A DNA stretch of 64,000 nucleotides from Maribacter sp. HTCC2170 (GTDB lineage: Bacteria > Bacteroidota > Bacteroidia > Flavobacteriales > Flavobacteriaceae): assembly GCF_000153165.2 (NCBI RefSeq), contig NC_014472.1:2221001-2285000 (forward strand), read 5' to 3'. The notes below the pieces were generated by a model that was not told the DNA's origin, did not search any database, and worked only from the letters and a program-made list of their open reading frames with translations. The stretch's first letter is position 1, and each line of letters opens with the position of its first letter. Positions 8,508-16,718 of this stretch are shown here, piece after piece. A program made the position numbers and the translations under genes.

Positions 8508-9854
8508 CTAATTGTTTCTGGCGTATTCAAGTTTGAGCTTTAATTCATTTACTTGCTCTTCCCATCTTTCCAATGAAACAGCATCATCATGAAGATTTCT
8601 TGCCTCAATGGTTGCTTCTCTTATTTGAGTAGACCATTTGTCTATTAAACGATTGGTGTTAATAGCTGTCATAGGACCATTGATTAGCTGACTCTTTTTT
8701 TGATTTAATTCTTCTGTAAAACTTGCCCATCCAGAGGTTAGCTTGTCACATGATGCAGAACGTTGCATTAGCGGCCCTGCATTAAATGGTTCGCAATTTG
8801 CCGTTATTTGACCTAAAGGGTCAACCACTTGAGTCCATGGGTTTTCAACTTCTATTATATTTTCAAAGGAATTGTCCAGATCCCAAGGTATTAAATGAAT
8901 TTTATTTTGTTCAACGTCCTCGTACCAGTAGTAGTTATGACTACTACACCATCCATCACTGCAGTACCAATGAAAAACCCCATCATCATTTTTAATTGTA
9001 CGGTCCACCACAATGTAAGATGTGATTTTATCAATATCCATCCAATTATTTATTAATTCGGGCATATCAGTTACATCTGCACTTGAAATTTCTTCGGCAA
9101 AAGACATCATAAGCGCAACTGATGGGTTTTCGTCTTCATTGGTTTTAAGGTGATCTTTATAATCTTGCTCCCCATATGTTTCTCCAAATTGGTCCACTGG
9201 CCAAATTTCTTTGTAAAGATTATTCTCTCCATCTTCAAAATTAAGACGTGTAAACCTTCCATCAATTTGCTCTGTCAAGGCAAAAAGTCCATTGAATTCT
9301 CCATTTATCAACAATCGAGCATGTACCGATCTAGGCGCAGGCACGCCCATTGATCTAAAAAGATAATAACCCATACGTTCTTTCATTTGGGTGTCGTCCG
9401 CACGTTGTGAGTGGAATTGCAATTTTTTAAGCCCATAGAACTTGTCATCGGTGCCCTTCCAGTTGAACTTTACTTTCATTGAAAGTTTTGTACATGTTTT
9501 GCTCCCTACTGGGCCATCTTCAATTCCACCTGAGACACAGTCAACAAATGCCGCCTAAGAGCCTTTGTATCGGATTCCTACTTTCTCAATAGTTTCTCCT
9601 TCAAAAGTTAAACTCCCTTCAACATACTGTTCAGCTCCTGGATCCGCGTTTATTTGCTGTAAGGATGGTTCGGGTAAGTTGAGTTCAAAGGTATGTAAGA
9701 CGTCGTCGTTAAAAATGTAATCTGACTTTAATTCTTTATAATTTGGTTTTTCAGGATTTTCAACATCTGGACCGTCAATATTAATATCATCAGATTTACA
9801 GGAAGCAAAAATTAGGACAAAAGCCATTATCCAATATTTCAAGTAATTTTTCAT
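8508..9854 (-). pseudogene. CotH-type kinase-fold surface lipoprotein, interrupted by one in-frame TAG
   Basis: Read as one frame, this encodes about 448 residues. Residues 1-99 (from the ATG at 9854) hold a lipoprotein signal (LIFASC, then KSDD, which resembles a flavobacterial surface-export signal) and end in GIRYKGS. A TAG at 9557-9555 follows, and the same frame then runs on for 25 codons into the ATG at 9479 and 322 more residues. There is no frameshift. The downstream part has CotH motifs: RSVHARLLINGEFNGLFALTEQ, and the metal-binding PWDLDNSFEN. CotH proteins are atypical protein kinases. The interruption falls between conserved blocks, so this is a recent nonsense mutation, a sequencing error, or a read-through site. 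As written, only a 99-residue lipoprotein fragment would be exported. Confidence 0.85.
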
Positions 9855-10196
9855 AGCATAAAGTTTCTTCGCAATGATGAATGACGCATGATTCTTGCAT
9901 GCTTTAATTCAAAAGCATGTAAAAAAAACTTGTTTTTTTCAAAATACACTGTTTTTATAAAAGTTTTGGATATAATAAAAGATTATATAGCTGAACTGAG
10001 AGGTTTTTGGTTTTACTGTACGATTCAAATTATAGAATGGAACAAAAATTGCTAACTAAATAAGTAGATTTTGTTAAATGGTTTCATATATTCAATTTGA
10101 TTTGAAAATCCCTAAAATTAACGGCCTGAATACTGTTAATTAATGGTAAAATTTAATAATTTTATTAAAAATTAACCAATAAGAATACACCTGATC
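9855..10196. other. AT-rich intergenic region between divergent genes
   Basis: 342 bases between the divergent CotH gene and the SUMF1-fold gene. It must hold both promoters, but I see no clean TAnnTTTG element on either strand, no RNA gene and no strong hairpin. Confidence 0.5.
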
Positions 10197-11204
10197 ATGA
10201 CCATTCAAAGAATCACTTTTCTTGTATCATTTTTCACTGTTTTTTTTAGTATTCAATCCTGTAAAACCACTAGCGCAGTTGCAGAACCTGTCAAAGCGAA
10301 AGCAAATGAAGTTTACACTGAAACCGTGCCTATAGCCAATGTATCATTTGACATGGTTTTAATCCCTGAAGGGGATTTTCTCATGGGAAGCCCTAAAGGT
10401 GAAGAATTTAGAAAAGACGATGAGGGACCACAAAAGAAAGCCTCATTAGATGCCTTTTGGATGGGAAAACATGAGGTTACATGGGAAATGTTTCAATTGT
10501 TCTTTAAACAAAATCAAGAATTATTTACTGAGTTAGAACCAGATAAGCTCTCTGCCATAGATGCAATTACCAGACCAAGCCCCCCATACGAGGATCCGTC
10601 TTATGGAATGGGAAAAGATGATTTTCCAGCTGTAAGTATGTCAACCTATTCTGCACTTGTTTTTTGTAAATGGTTGAGTGAGATTACAGGAAAGTTGTAC
10701 CGGCTGCCAACTGAAGCAGAATGGGAATATGCCGCTAGGGCTGGTTCAAATACAGCATACGAGTTTGGAAATTCAGAAGAAGATATAGATAAGTACGCGG
10801 TGTATTATAAAAACTCAAACGGTAAGTATGCCAGAGTTGGTTCAAAGCTTCCGAATAAGTGGGGACTTCATGACATGCATGGTAATGTTGCCGAGTGGAC
10901 AATGGATCAGTATAAAGCCGATGCTTACGCAAATACTGAAGAAAAAAATCCATGGGTAATACCAAGAGTATTTCACCCTAGGGTGATTCGTGGCGGTTCT
11001 TGGGATGATGATGCAAAGAGTTTAAGGTCTGCTGCAAGAATGGCATCAAGTGTAAAATTGCAGAAAAGAGATCCACAGATACCAAAAAGTTTTTGGTGGT
11101 TTACAGATTCCAATTTTGTTGGTATGAGATTGGTGAGTCCAAAAGTGCAGCCAAGCAAAGAAGAACAACAAAAATATTGGCAAATGGTGCTTGATGAGGG
11201 GTAG
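10197..11204 (+). CDS. SUMF1/FGE-fold lipoprotein without catalytic cysteines
   Basis: 335 residues. A lipoprotein signal ends at FSIQSC (Cys 23). The SUMF1 (formylglycine-generating-enzyme-like) domain spans about residues 50-325 and has the family landmarks MVLIPEGDFLMGSP, MGKHEVTWEMF, RLPTEAEWEYAARAG, DMHGNVAEWTMD, VIRGGSWDDD and GMRLVS. Where true FGEs carry the two copper-binding active-site cysteines, this protein reads SLRSAARMAS with no Cys. Formylglycine formation is therefore unlikely, and a structural or binding role, as for GldJ/GldK-type relatives, is more probable. It heads the run SUMF1-YceI-ApbE-cytochrome cluster, all on the same strand. No sulfatase gene is nearby. Confidence 0.85.
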   Translation: MTIQRITFLVSFFTVFFSIQSCKTTSAVAEPVKAKANEVYTETVPIANVSFDMVLIPEGDFLMGSPKGEEFRKDDEGPQKKASLDAFWMGKHEVTWEMFQLFFKQNQELFTELEPDKLSAIDAITRPSPPYEDPSYGMGKDDFPAVSMSTYSALVFCKWLSEITGKLYRLPTEAEWEYAARAGSNTAYEFGNSEEDIDKYAVYYKNSNGKYARVGSKLPNKWGLHDMHGNVAEWTMDQYKADAYANTEEKNPWVIPRVFHPRVIRGGSWDDDAKSLRSAARMASSVKLQKRDPQIPKSFWWFTDSNFVGMRLVSPKVQPSKEEQQKYWQMVLDEG

Positions 11205-11240
11205 TGATTTTGAAAAAAATGTATAATAAATAGTTTAAAA

Positions 11241-11783
11241 ATGAAAAATTTAATAATTGCATTATTTACGATAGGGTGTTTCTCAATTGCCTGGTCACAA
11301 GAAAAATATTCTTTATCAAGTGAGAGTTCGCTGACGGTTGACGGATCTTCAACTTTACATGATTGGACCGTAACTGCTAATACCATTGATGGGGCATTGA
11401 TTAATGAGGGCAATGTTCTCAAAGAGGTGTCCTTTAGTGTTGAAGTTGCGAGCATTATAAGTGAACGTGGTAAAACGATGGATAAGAAAACTCATAATGC
11501 ACTTAAAAAGGAAGAGCATCCTCAGGTTTTATTTTCGGCTGCCAACGTCGCTTTTTCAGGAGGTGATAACCAAAGTATTTCAGGTAAATTAAATATTGCG
11601 GGAGTTGAGAAAGATGTTGTGTTTTCAACTACCATTAAGAATACAGGGGATTTACAAATAACTGGAAACTACAAAATCACCCTGCAGGACTATAATATGG
11701 AGCCGCCAACGGCAATGTTCGGGTCAATTGTAGTTGGTGACGATGTAACCGTAAATTTTGACTTAATATTTGTGAAGAATTAA
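11241..11783 (+). CDS. YceI family periplasmic lipocalin-like protein
   Basis: 180 residues with a signal peptide ending in IAWSQ. The YceI domain fills the rest and begins with the characteristic LSSESSLTVDGSSTLHDWT. It later shows the KKEEHPQVLFSA motif and the NMEPPTAMFGSI ending. YceI proteins are small beta-barrels that bind isoprenoid-type lipids such as quinones. The gene lies 36 bases after the SUMF1-fold gene and 34 before apbE. A lipid or quinone carrier beside a flavin transferase and cytochromes fits an envelope electron-transfer role, but that is inference. Confidence 0.9.
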   Translation: MKNLIIALFTIGCFSIAWSQEKYSLSSESSLTVDGSSTLHDWTVTANTIDGALINEGNVLKEVSFSVEVASIISERGKTMDKKTHNALKKEEHPQVLFSAANVAFSGGDNQSISGKLNIAGVEKDVVFSTTIKNTGDLQITGNYKITLQDYNMEPPTAMFGSIVVGDDVTVNFDLIFVKN

Positions 11784-11817
11784 TAGCTCCCGAAGATATA
11801 GAATTGTTGTCCGGAAA

Positions 11818-12819
11818 ATGTTTCTGGTTAAATGGCTATTGGTGTTTTTCTCCTTTTTAGTATGTTTTTCCTCTTTGGCCCAGGAGCGTTTTGAATATTC
11901 TTATCAACAAATGGGCACTCAGATTAAGCTCATTTTTTATTTTGACCAAAAGTCTGAAGCAGATGAAATTGCCGACAAGGCTTTTAGAAGAATTGATGAA
12001 TTAAACCAAATCTTAAGCGATTATGAACCTAGCAGCGAACTAAATCGCTTAACTAGAAATACGAAGAAGGATTTTGCAGTTAGCAATGACCTTTATAGAA
12101 TTTTGAAATCTTCAGTCAAGATTTCAAAAATAACCAAAGGAGCTTTCGATATCAGTACCGGATCATTGATCCGGCTTTGGAGAGAAACCCATAAGACTAA
12201 AGCTCTTCCTTCAAAATCCAAATTGAATAAGGCAAAAAGAAAAATGGGGTTTGAACATATTTCTTTTAGAGACCCCAATATTGTCAATTTGAATAACAAA
12301 GGAATACAATTGGATTTGGGGGGCATTGGCAAAGGGTACACCGCTGATCAAATAATAAAACTTTTGAACTTAAATGGTGCCACTTCTGCTTTGGTTGATA
12401 TGGGAGGGGATATTTGTGTAAGTAATCCGCCACCAAATAGAGAAAATTGGGCGTTGGCTTTTTCCCATTATAATAAAGAGGGGGAAGAAATCATTAAAAA
12501 AATAAAACTTAATAATGCCGCCGTGGCTACTTCTGGCGATTTATATCAATTTATTGAAATAGAAGGTGAAAGATATTCCCATATAATCAATCCTATTACC
12601 GGCATGGCCTTGAGAAATAGTATTCAAGTAACTACGATAGCCAAAACGGCTACTGAAGCCGATGCGTTCGCATCGGCATTCAGTGTTCTTGGAATTGAAC
12701 GGACTAGGACATTGAAGCCAAAACTGAAAAATATACATGCTTTTATCATTGAAAGTAGATTAAAAAATCAAAAAAGTTGGTCGAGTCCTAAGTTCAAAAG
12801 CTATATAGACACGAAATAG
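11818..12819 (+). CDS. apbE: FAD:protein FMN transferase (ApbE)
   Basis: 333 residues. A signal peptide ends at SSLAQ. Family motifs are YQQMGTQIKLIF at the start of the domain, the flavin-binding LGGIGKGYTADQI, ALVDMGGDICV, SHIINPITGMA, and the metal-binding TEADAFASAFSVLG. ApbE moves FMN from FAD onto a Thr or Ser of target proteins outside the cytoplasm, which assembles flavoprotein electron carriers. I saw no obvious target (Nqr/Rnf subunit or FMN-binding domain) in this window, so its substrate is elsewhere or unrecognised. It sits just upstream of the PSD1 cytochrome gene. Confidence 0.92.
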   Translation: MFLVKWLLVFFSFLVCFSSLAQERFEYSYQQMGTQIKLIFYFDQKSEADEIADKAFRRIDELNQILSDYEPSSELNRLTRNTKKDFAVSNDLYRILKSSVKISKITKGAFDISTGSLIRLWRETHKTKALPSKSKLNKAKRKMGFEHISFRDPNIVNLNNKGIQLDLGGIGKGYTADQIIKLLNLNGATSALVDMGGDICVSNPPPNRENWALAFSHYNKEGEEIIKKIKLNNAAVATSGDLYQFIEIEGERYSHIINPITGMALRNSIQVTTIAKTATEADAFASAFSVLGIERTRTLKPKLKNIHAFIIESRLKNQKSWSSPKFKSYIDTK

Positions 12820-12903
12820 TCGAGTAGTTTTATTCGGGTTGAAATTTAAAGATTTATTAATTCACAGGATTCATTAACTTTAGACGAACTACAAAATCAA
12901 TTT

Positions 12904-15255
12904 ATGAACCCCATGAAACAAAGAATACTGTTATTCACAATTTTATTTGGGGTGGTAATGATTCTTTTGGCCTTAACCAAAGGGGTGTTCAAAACTCAAA
13001 AGGATGGTTATACGGATCTTGCCTTACCAGAAACAGTGGATTACAATTTTCATGTAAAACCGATACTTTCAGATAAATGTTATACATGTCATGGTCCCGA
13101 CGCCAATAAACGTAAAGCTGGGTTGCGGCTTGATGTTGAAAGTTCTGCTTTTTCTGAACTACCTGAGAACCCGGGTAACCATGCTTTTGTAAAAGGCAAA
13201 CCCAAAACAAGTCTTGCATATCAAAATATAATATCTGAGGACTCGGATGTTGTTATGCCTCCAGCTGATTCCAAGCTTAAGTTAAATTCATATGAGAAGC
13301 GATTGATAAAAAAATGGATAGAACAAGGGGCGAAATTTCAAAAACATTGGGCATTTTTAAAGCCCTCGAAAGCTGATTCTCCCAAAATAGAAGCTCTAAC
13401 ATGGCCACAAAACGAGATAGATTATTTTATTCTGGAGAAAATAGAAAAAAACAACCTAGTTCCATCGAAGCAGGCAAGAATTGAAACTTTAATTAGAAGA
13501 ATCAGTTTAGACTTGACAGGACTTCCCCCTAGAGCCGAAGAAGTAAAAAAACTTGTCAATAGTGAATCGGCCAATAAAATCGAACAAATTGTCGACTATT
13601 TTTTGTCATCTAAAGCATATGGTGAACGCATGACCCAAAACTGGTTGGATGTTGCCAGATATGCTGATTCACACGGTTATCAGGATGATAGTTATCGCAC
13701 AATGTGGCCATGGCGTGATTGGGTCATTCATGCCTTCAATGAAAACTTACCTTATGATGAGTTCTTGATCTGGCAATTGGCCGGTGATTTACTCCCCAAT
13801 GCCACAAAAGAACAAATATTGGCCACGGGTTTTAATAGAAACCATCCCATTACACAAGAAGGAGGTGTGATTCAAGAAGAATATAGGACTAATTATGTGC
13901 TTGATAGAACAAATACACTAGGGAAAGGAATTTTAGGTCTTACTCTGGAGTGTGCCCGTTGTCATGACCATAAGTATGATGCGATAACCCAAGAAGATTA
14001 TTACGGATTGTTTTCCTTTTTTAACCACGTCAATGAAAAGGGAATTCAGATGGATGCTGTACAAGCGGCTAACCAGAAATTTTTTGCCGATCCACCATAT
14101 ATGACATTGACCTACGAAGAAACAAGGGATGTACTGTCTTTTGTTAATATTGAAGAAGATGTGAAGATCAATGTGATGGTCATGAATGATTCAACTCCTA
14201 GAGATACTTTTATATTGAATCGCGGTAATTATGACATGCCAACAGATACTGTGAAACCCAATGCCCCTAAGAATATTTATCCTTTTAAAGATGAATTACC
14301 TAAAAACAGATTAGGCTTGGCAAAATGGGTAACAGATAAAAATAATCCACTGACTGCCAGAGTATTTGTCAATCGAATTTGGGCAATGGTTTTTGGTAAA
14401 GGTTTGGTAGAGACTGTCGAGGATTTCGGTGTTCAAGGAAGCCTACCCTCACATCCAGAACTTTTAGATTGGCTTGCCGCTGATTTTATGGAACACGATT
14501 GGGATATAAAATATCTATTGAAGAAAATAATGCTTTCTGCTACATACCAACAAAGTTCAGAGGTGAATTCGGTATTAAAGAATGCAGATCCAGAAAACAA
14601 GCTATTGGCAAGGGCCCAAAGATTTAGAATGAGCGGCGAAATGATTAGGGATTATATCTTGACCAGTAGTGGATTGTTGAATGAAGAAATAGGAGGACCA
14701 AGTGTTAAACCATATCAGCCGCCCGGTTTGTGGGAGGAAACCAATGCGGGTGGAAATAGAGGTGTCTTAACTCATTACATACGGGATGACGGTGATAAAT
14801 TATACCGCAGGTCATTATATACGTTGTGGAAAAGGACTTTGCCACCAGCTAGTATGTCAATTTTTGATGCGCCAAGCAGAGATTTTTGCGAAGTGCGAAG
14901 ACAAAAAACAAACACCCCATTACAAGCCTTGGCCTTACAAAACGATATTCAGGTCCTAGAGGCAGCCCGTGTTTTGTCGCAAAGGGCTATAGCATCAAAT
15001 GAAGATAAATTAGAATTTGTTAGCGCTGTTTTTAGACAAATAATGATTAGAGAGCCCGAAAAGGACGAACTGAGAATGCTAGATAAATATTATGAAGATG
15101 CCTTGGATAAATTTATAAAGGAACCTGAAAATGCCCAACAATTGGTAAGCATAGGGGAATATGAACAATCAGAAGTTGAACCGAGCAAAACTGCGGCTTT
15201 AATGTTAACGGCCCAGGTAATCTATAATTTGGACGAAACTATTACGAAAGAATAA
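12904..15255 (+). CDS. planctomycete-type cytochrome, PSCyt1-DUF1549-DUF1553 (cluster A)
   Basis: 783 residues. An N-terminal signal-anchor (about residues 8-25) is followed by a PSCyt1 heme domain with CYTCH at 59-63 and a MPPADSK distal-ligand region. DUF1549 (from about 160) carries a second heme motif, CARCH, near 350. DUF1553 (about 465-770) contains NPLTARVFVNRIWAMVFGKG. Exported and membrane-tethered. These proteins abound in Planctomycetes and some marine Bacteroidetes, and their reaction is not known. The heme motifs require cytochrome c maturation. First gene of a three-gene cluster, five bases before the DUF1501 gene. It is shorter than its paralogue at 47482-50223, lacking most of that protein's jelly-roll-like insert. 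Confidence 0.9.
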   Translation: MNPMKQRILLFTILFGVVMILLALTKGVFKTQKDGYTDLALPETVDYNFHVKPILSDKCYTCHGPDANKRKAGLRLDVESSAFSELPENPGNHAFVKGKPKTSLAYQNIISEDSDVVMPPADSKLKLNSYEKRLIKKWIEQGAKFQKHWAFLKPSKADSPKIEALTWPQNEIDYFILEKIEKNNLVPSKQARIETLIRRISLDLTGLPPRAEEVKKLVNSESANKIEQIVDYFLSSKAYGERMTQNWLDVARYADSHGYQDDSYRTMWPWRDWVIHAFNENLPYDEFLIWQLAGDLLPNATKEQILATGFNRNHPITQEGGVIQEEYRTNYVLDRTNTLGKGILGLTLECARCHDHKYDAITQEDYYGLFSFFNHVNEKGIQMDAVQAANQKFFADPPYMTLTYEETRDVLSFVNIEEDVKINVMVMNDSTPRDTFILNRGNYDMPTDTVKPNAPKNIYPFKDELPKNRLGLAKWVTDKNNPLTARVFVNRIWAMVFGKGLVETVEDFGVQGSLPSHPELLDWLAADFMEHDWDIKYLLKKIMLSATYQQSSEVNSVLKNADPENKLLARAQRFRMSGEMIRDYILTSSGLLNEEIGGPSVKPYQPPGLWEETNAGGNRGVLTHYIRDDGDKLYRRSLYTLWKRTLPPASMSIFDAPSRDFCEVRRQKTNTPLQALALQNDIQVLEAARVLSQRAIASNEDKLEFVSAVFRQIMIREPEKDELRMLDKYYEDALDKFIKEPENAQQLVSIGEYEQSEVEPSKTAALMLTAQVIYNLDETITKE

Positions 15256-15260
15256 GAAAT

Positions 15261-16715
15261 ATGGATAAAACAAATGATGAGAATCCATTAAAGGTCAATA
15301 GAAGACATTTCTTTTCACAGCTAAGTGTGGGAATAGGATCATTGGCATTGGGGTCGCTTTTAATTCCAGATCTTTTTAAAGGTGGGCCAAAGGAATTGGC
15401 AGATATGCCATTGGGAATTCCCCATTTTGCACCAAAAGCCAAGCGGGTCATTTACTTGTTTCAGGCAGGAGCACCTTCCCAATTGGAAACCTTCGATCAT
15501 AAACCAACCCTGCGTAAACGTATGGGTGAGGATTTGCCGGATTCTATTAGAAATGGACAAAGGCTAACTGGCATGACCTCCGGTCAGGACAAATTTCCAC
15601 TTATGCCGCCAACAGTAAAATTCAAACAACATGGGAACAGTGGAGCATGGGTGAGTGATTTTTTCCCTCATATCGCTAAAATAGCTGATGACATTTGTAT
15701 TGTTCGGAGTATGCATACAGAGGCGATTAATCATGACCCTGCCATTACTTTTTTTCAAACAGGAAGTCAAATATCGGGGCGACCAAGTATGGGGTCCTGG
15801 ATGAGTTATGGTCTAGGGAGCGAGAATAAGAACCTGCCTTCTTTTGTTGTTTTGACCTCAAGAGGAAAAGGCAATAGTCAGGGTTTGTATTCTAAGTTAT
15901 GGTCGAGTGGTTTTTTAGATTCAAAACATCAGGGAGTTTTGTTACGCTCAGGAAAAGATCCTGTATTATATCTTAACGACCCAGAGGGTATTTCCCGTTC
16001 AGATAAAAGACATTTATTGGATCATGTATCCTCTCTAAACAAAATGCATCATGCCGAAACCGGTGATGATGAGATAGAATCCCGTATTGCCCAATATGAA
16101 ATGGCATATCGTATGCAGATGTCTGTTCCAGATGTTATGGATATTTCAAAAGAGCCCGAATCTATCATTAAATTGTACGGGGAAGATTGTCAGGTGCCGG
16201 GTACATATGCGGCAAATGCATTGCAGGCTAGAAGACTTGCTGAAAATGGAGTACGGTTTATTCAGTTATATCACCAAGGTTGGGATCAGCACGGCAATCT
16301 TCATAATGAAATGGCTGGCCAAGCCAAAGATGTTGATCAGGCCTCCGCAGCATTGGTTCTAGATTTGAAACAACGTGGTATGTTAGAAGATACCTTGGTA
16401 ATTTGGGGGGGCGAATTTGGTAGGAGCAATTATTGTCAAGGGAAGTTTGATCCAACCAATTACGGGCGAGATCATCATCCCAGGGCCTTTAGTATCTGGA
16501 TGGCCGGAGGTGGTATAAAACCAGGACTGAATTATGGTAAAACTGATGAATTTGGTTATAATATTATTGAAAACCCTGTTCATATTAACGACTTTCATGC
16601 TACGCTAATGCATTCACTTGGGCTTGACCATGAGCAATTGACCTATAAATACCAAGGGCGCAGATTTAGATTGACAGATGTTGCCGGAAATGTTATTAAA
16701 GACCTTTTAGCTTAA
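15261..16715 (+). CDS. DUF1501 protein with Tat signal (cluster A)
   Basis: 484 residues. A twin-arginine signal, NRRHFFSQLSVGIGSLALGS, covers residues 13-32 and implies folding, perhaps cofactor loading, before export. The DUF1501 domain follows, with VIYLFQAGAPSQLETFD, GSWMSYGLGSENKNLPSFVV, VIWGGEFGRS, GRDHHPRAFSIWMAGGG and a closing HSLGLDHEQLTYKYQGRRFR. DUF1501 belongs, as I recall, to the alkaline phosphatase/sulfatase fold clan, but its substrate is unknown. No sulfatase CxPxR motif is seen. It always travels with PSD1 cytochromes, here directly between the two cytochrome genes (gaps of 5 and 3 bases), so they surely act together. Confidence 0.92.
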   Translation: MDKTNDENPLKVNRRHFFSQLSVGIGSLALGSLLIPDLFKGGPKELADMPLGIPHFAPKAKRVIYLFQAGAPSQLETFDHKPTLRKRMGEDLPDSIRNGQRLTGMTSGQDKFPLMPPTVKFKQHGNSGAWVSDFFPHIAKIADDICIVRSMHTEAINHDPAITFFQTGSQISGRPSMGSWMSYGLGSENKNLPSFVVLTSRGKGNSQGLYSKLWSSGFLDSKHQGVLLRSGKDPVLYLNDPEGISRSDKRHLLDHVSSLNKMHHAETGDDEIESRIAQYEMAYRMQMSVPDVMDISKEPESIIKLYGEDCQVPGTYAANALQARRLAENGVRFIQLYHQGWDQHGNLHNEMAGQAKDVDQASAALVLDLKQRGMLEDTLVIWGGEFGRSNYCQGKFDPTNYGRDHHPRAFSIWMAGGGIKPGLNYGKTDEFGYNIIENPVHINDFHATLMHSLGLDHEQLTYKYQGRRFRLTDVAGNVIKDLLA

Positions 16716-16718
16716 AAA

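Noticed and set aside
9150..9353. Plus-strand frame opposite the CotH gene
   Set aside because: Shadow of the coding minus strand; the conserved CotH motifs read on the other strand.
11818..12819. A flavinylation target of ApbE within the window
   Set aside because: No S/T-G-A-S/T flavinylation motif in an FMN-binding domain was found in the neighbouring exported proteins by eye.
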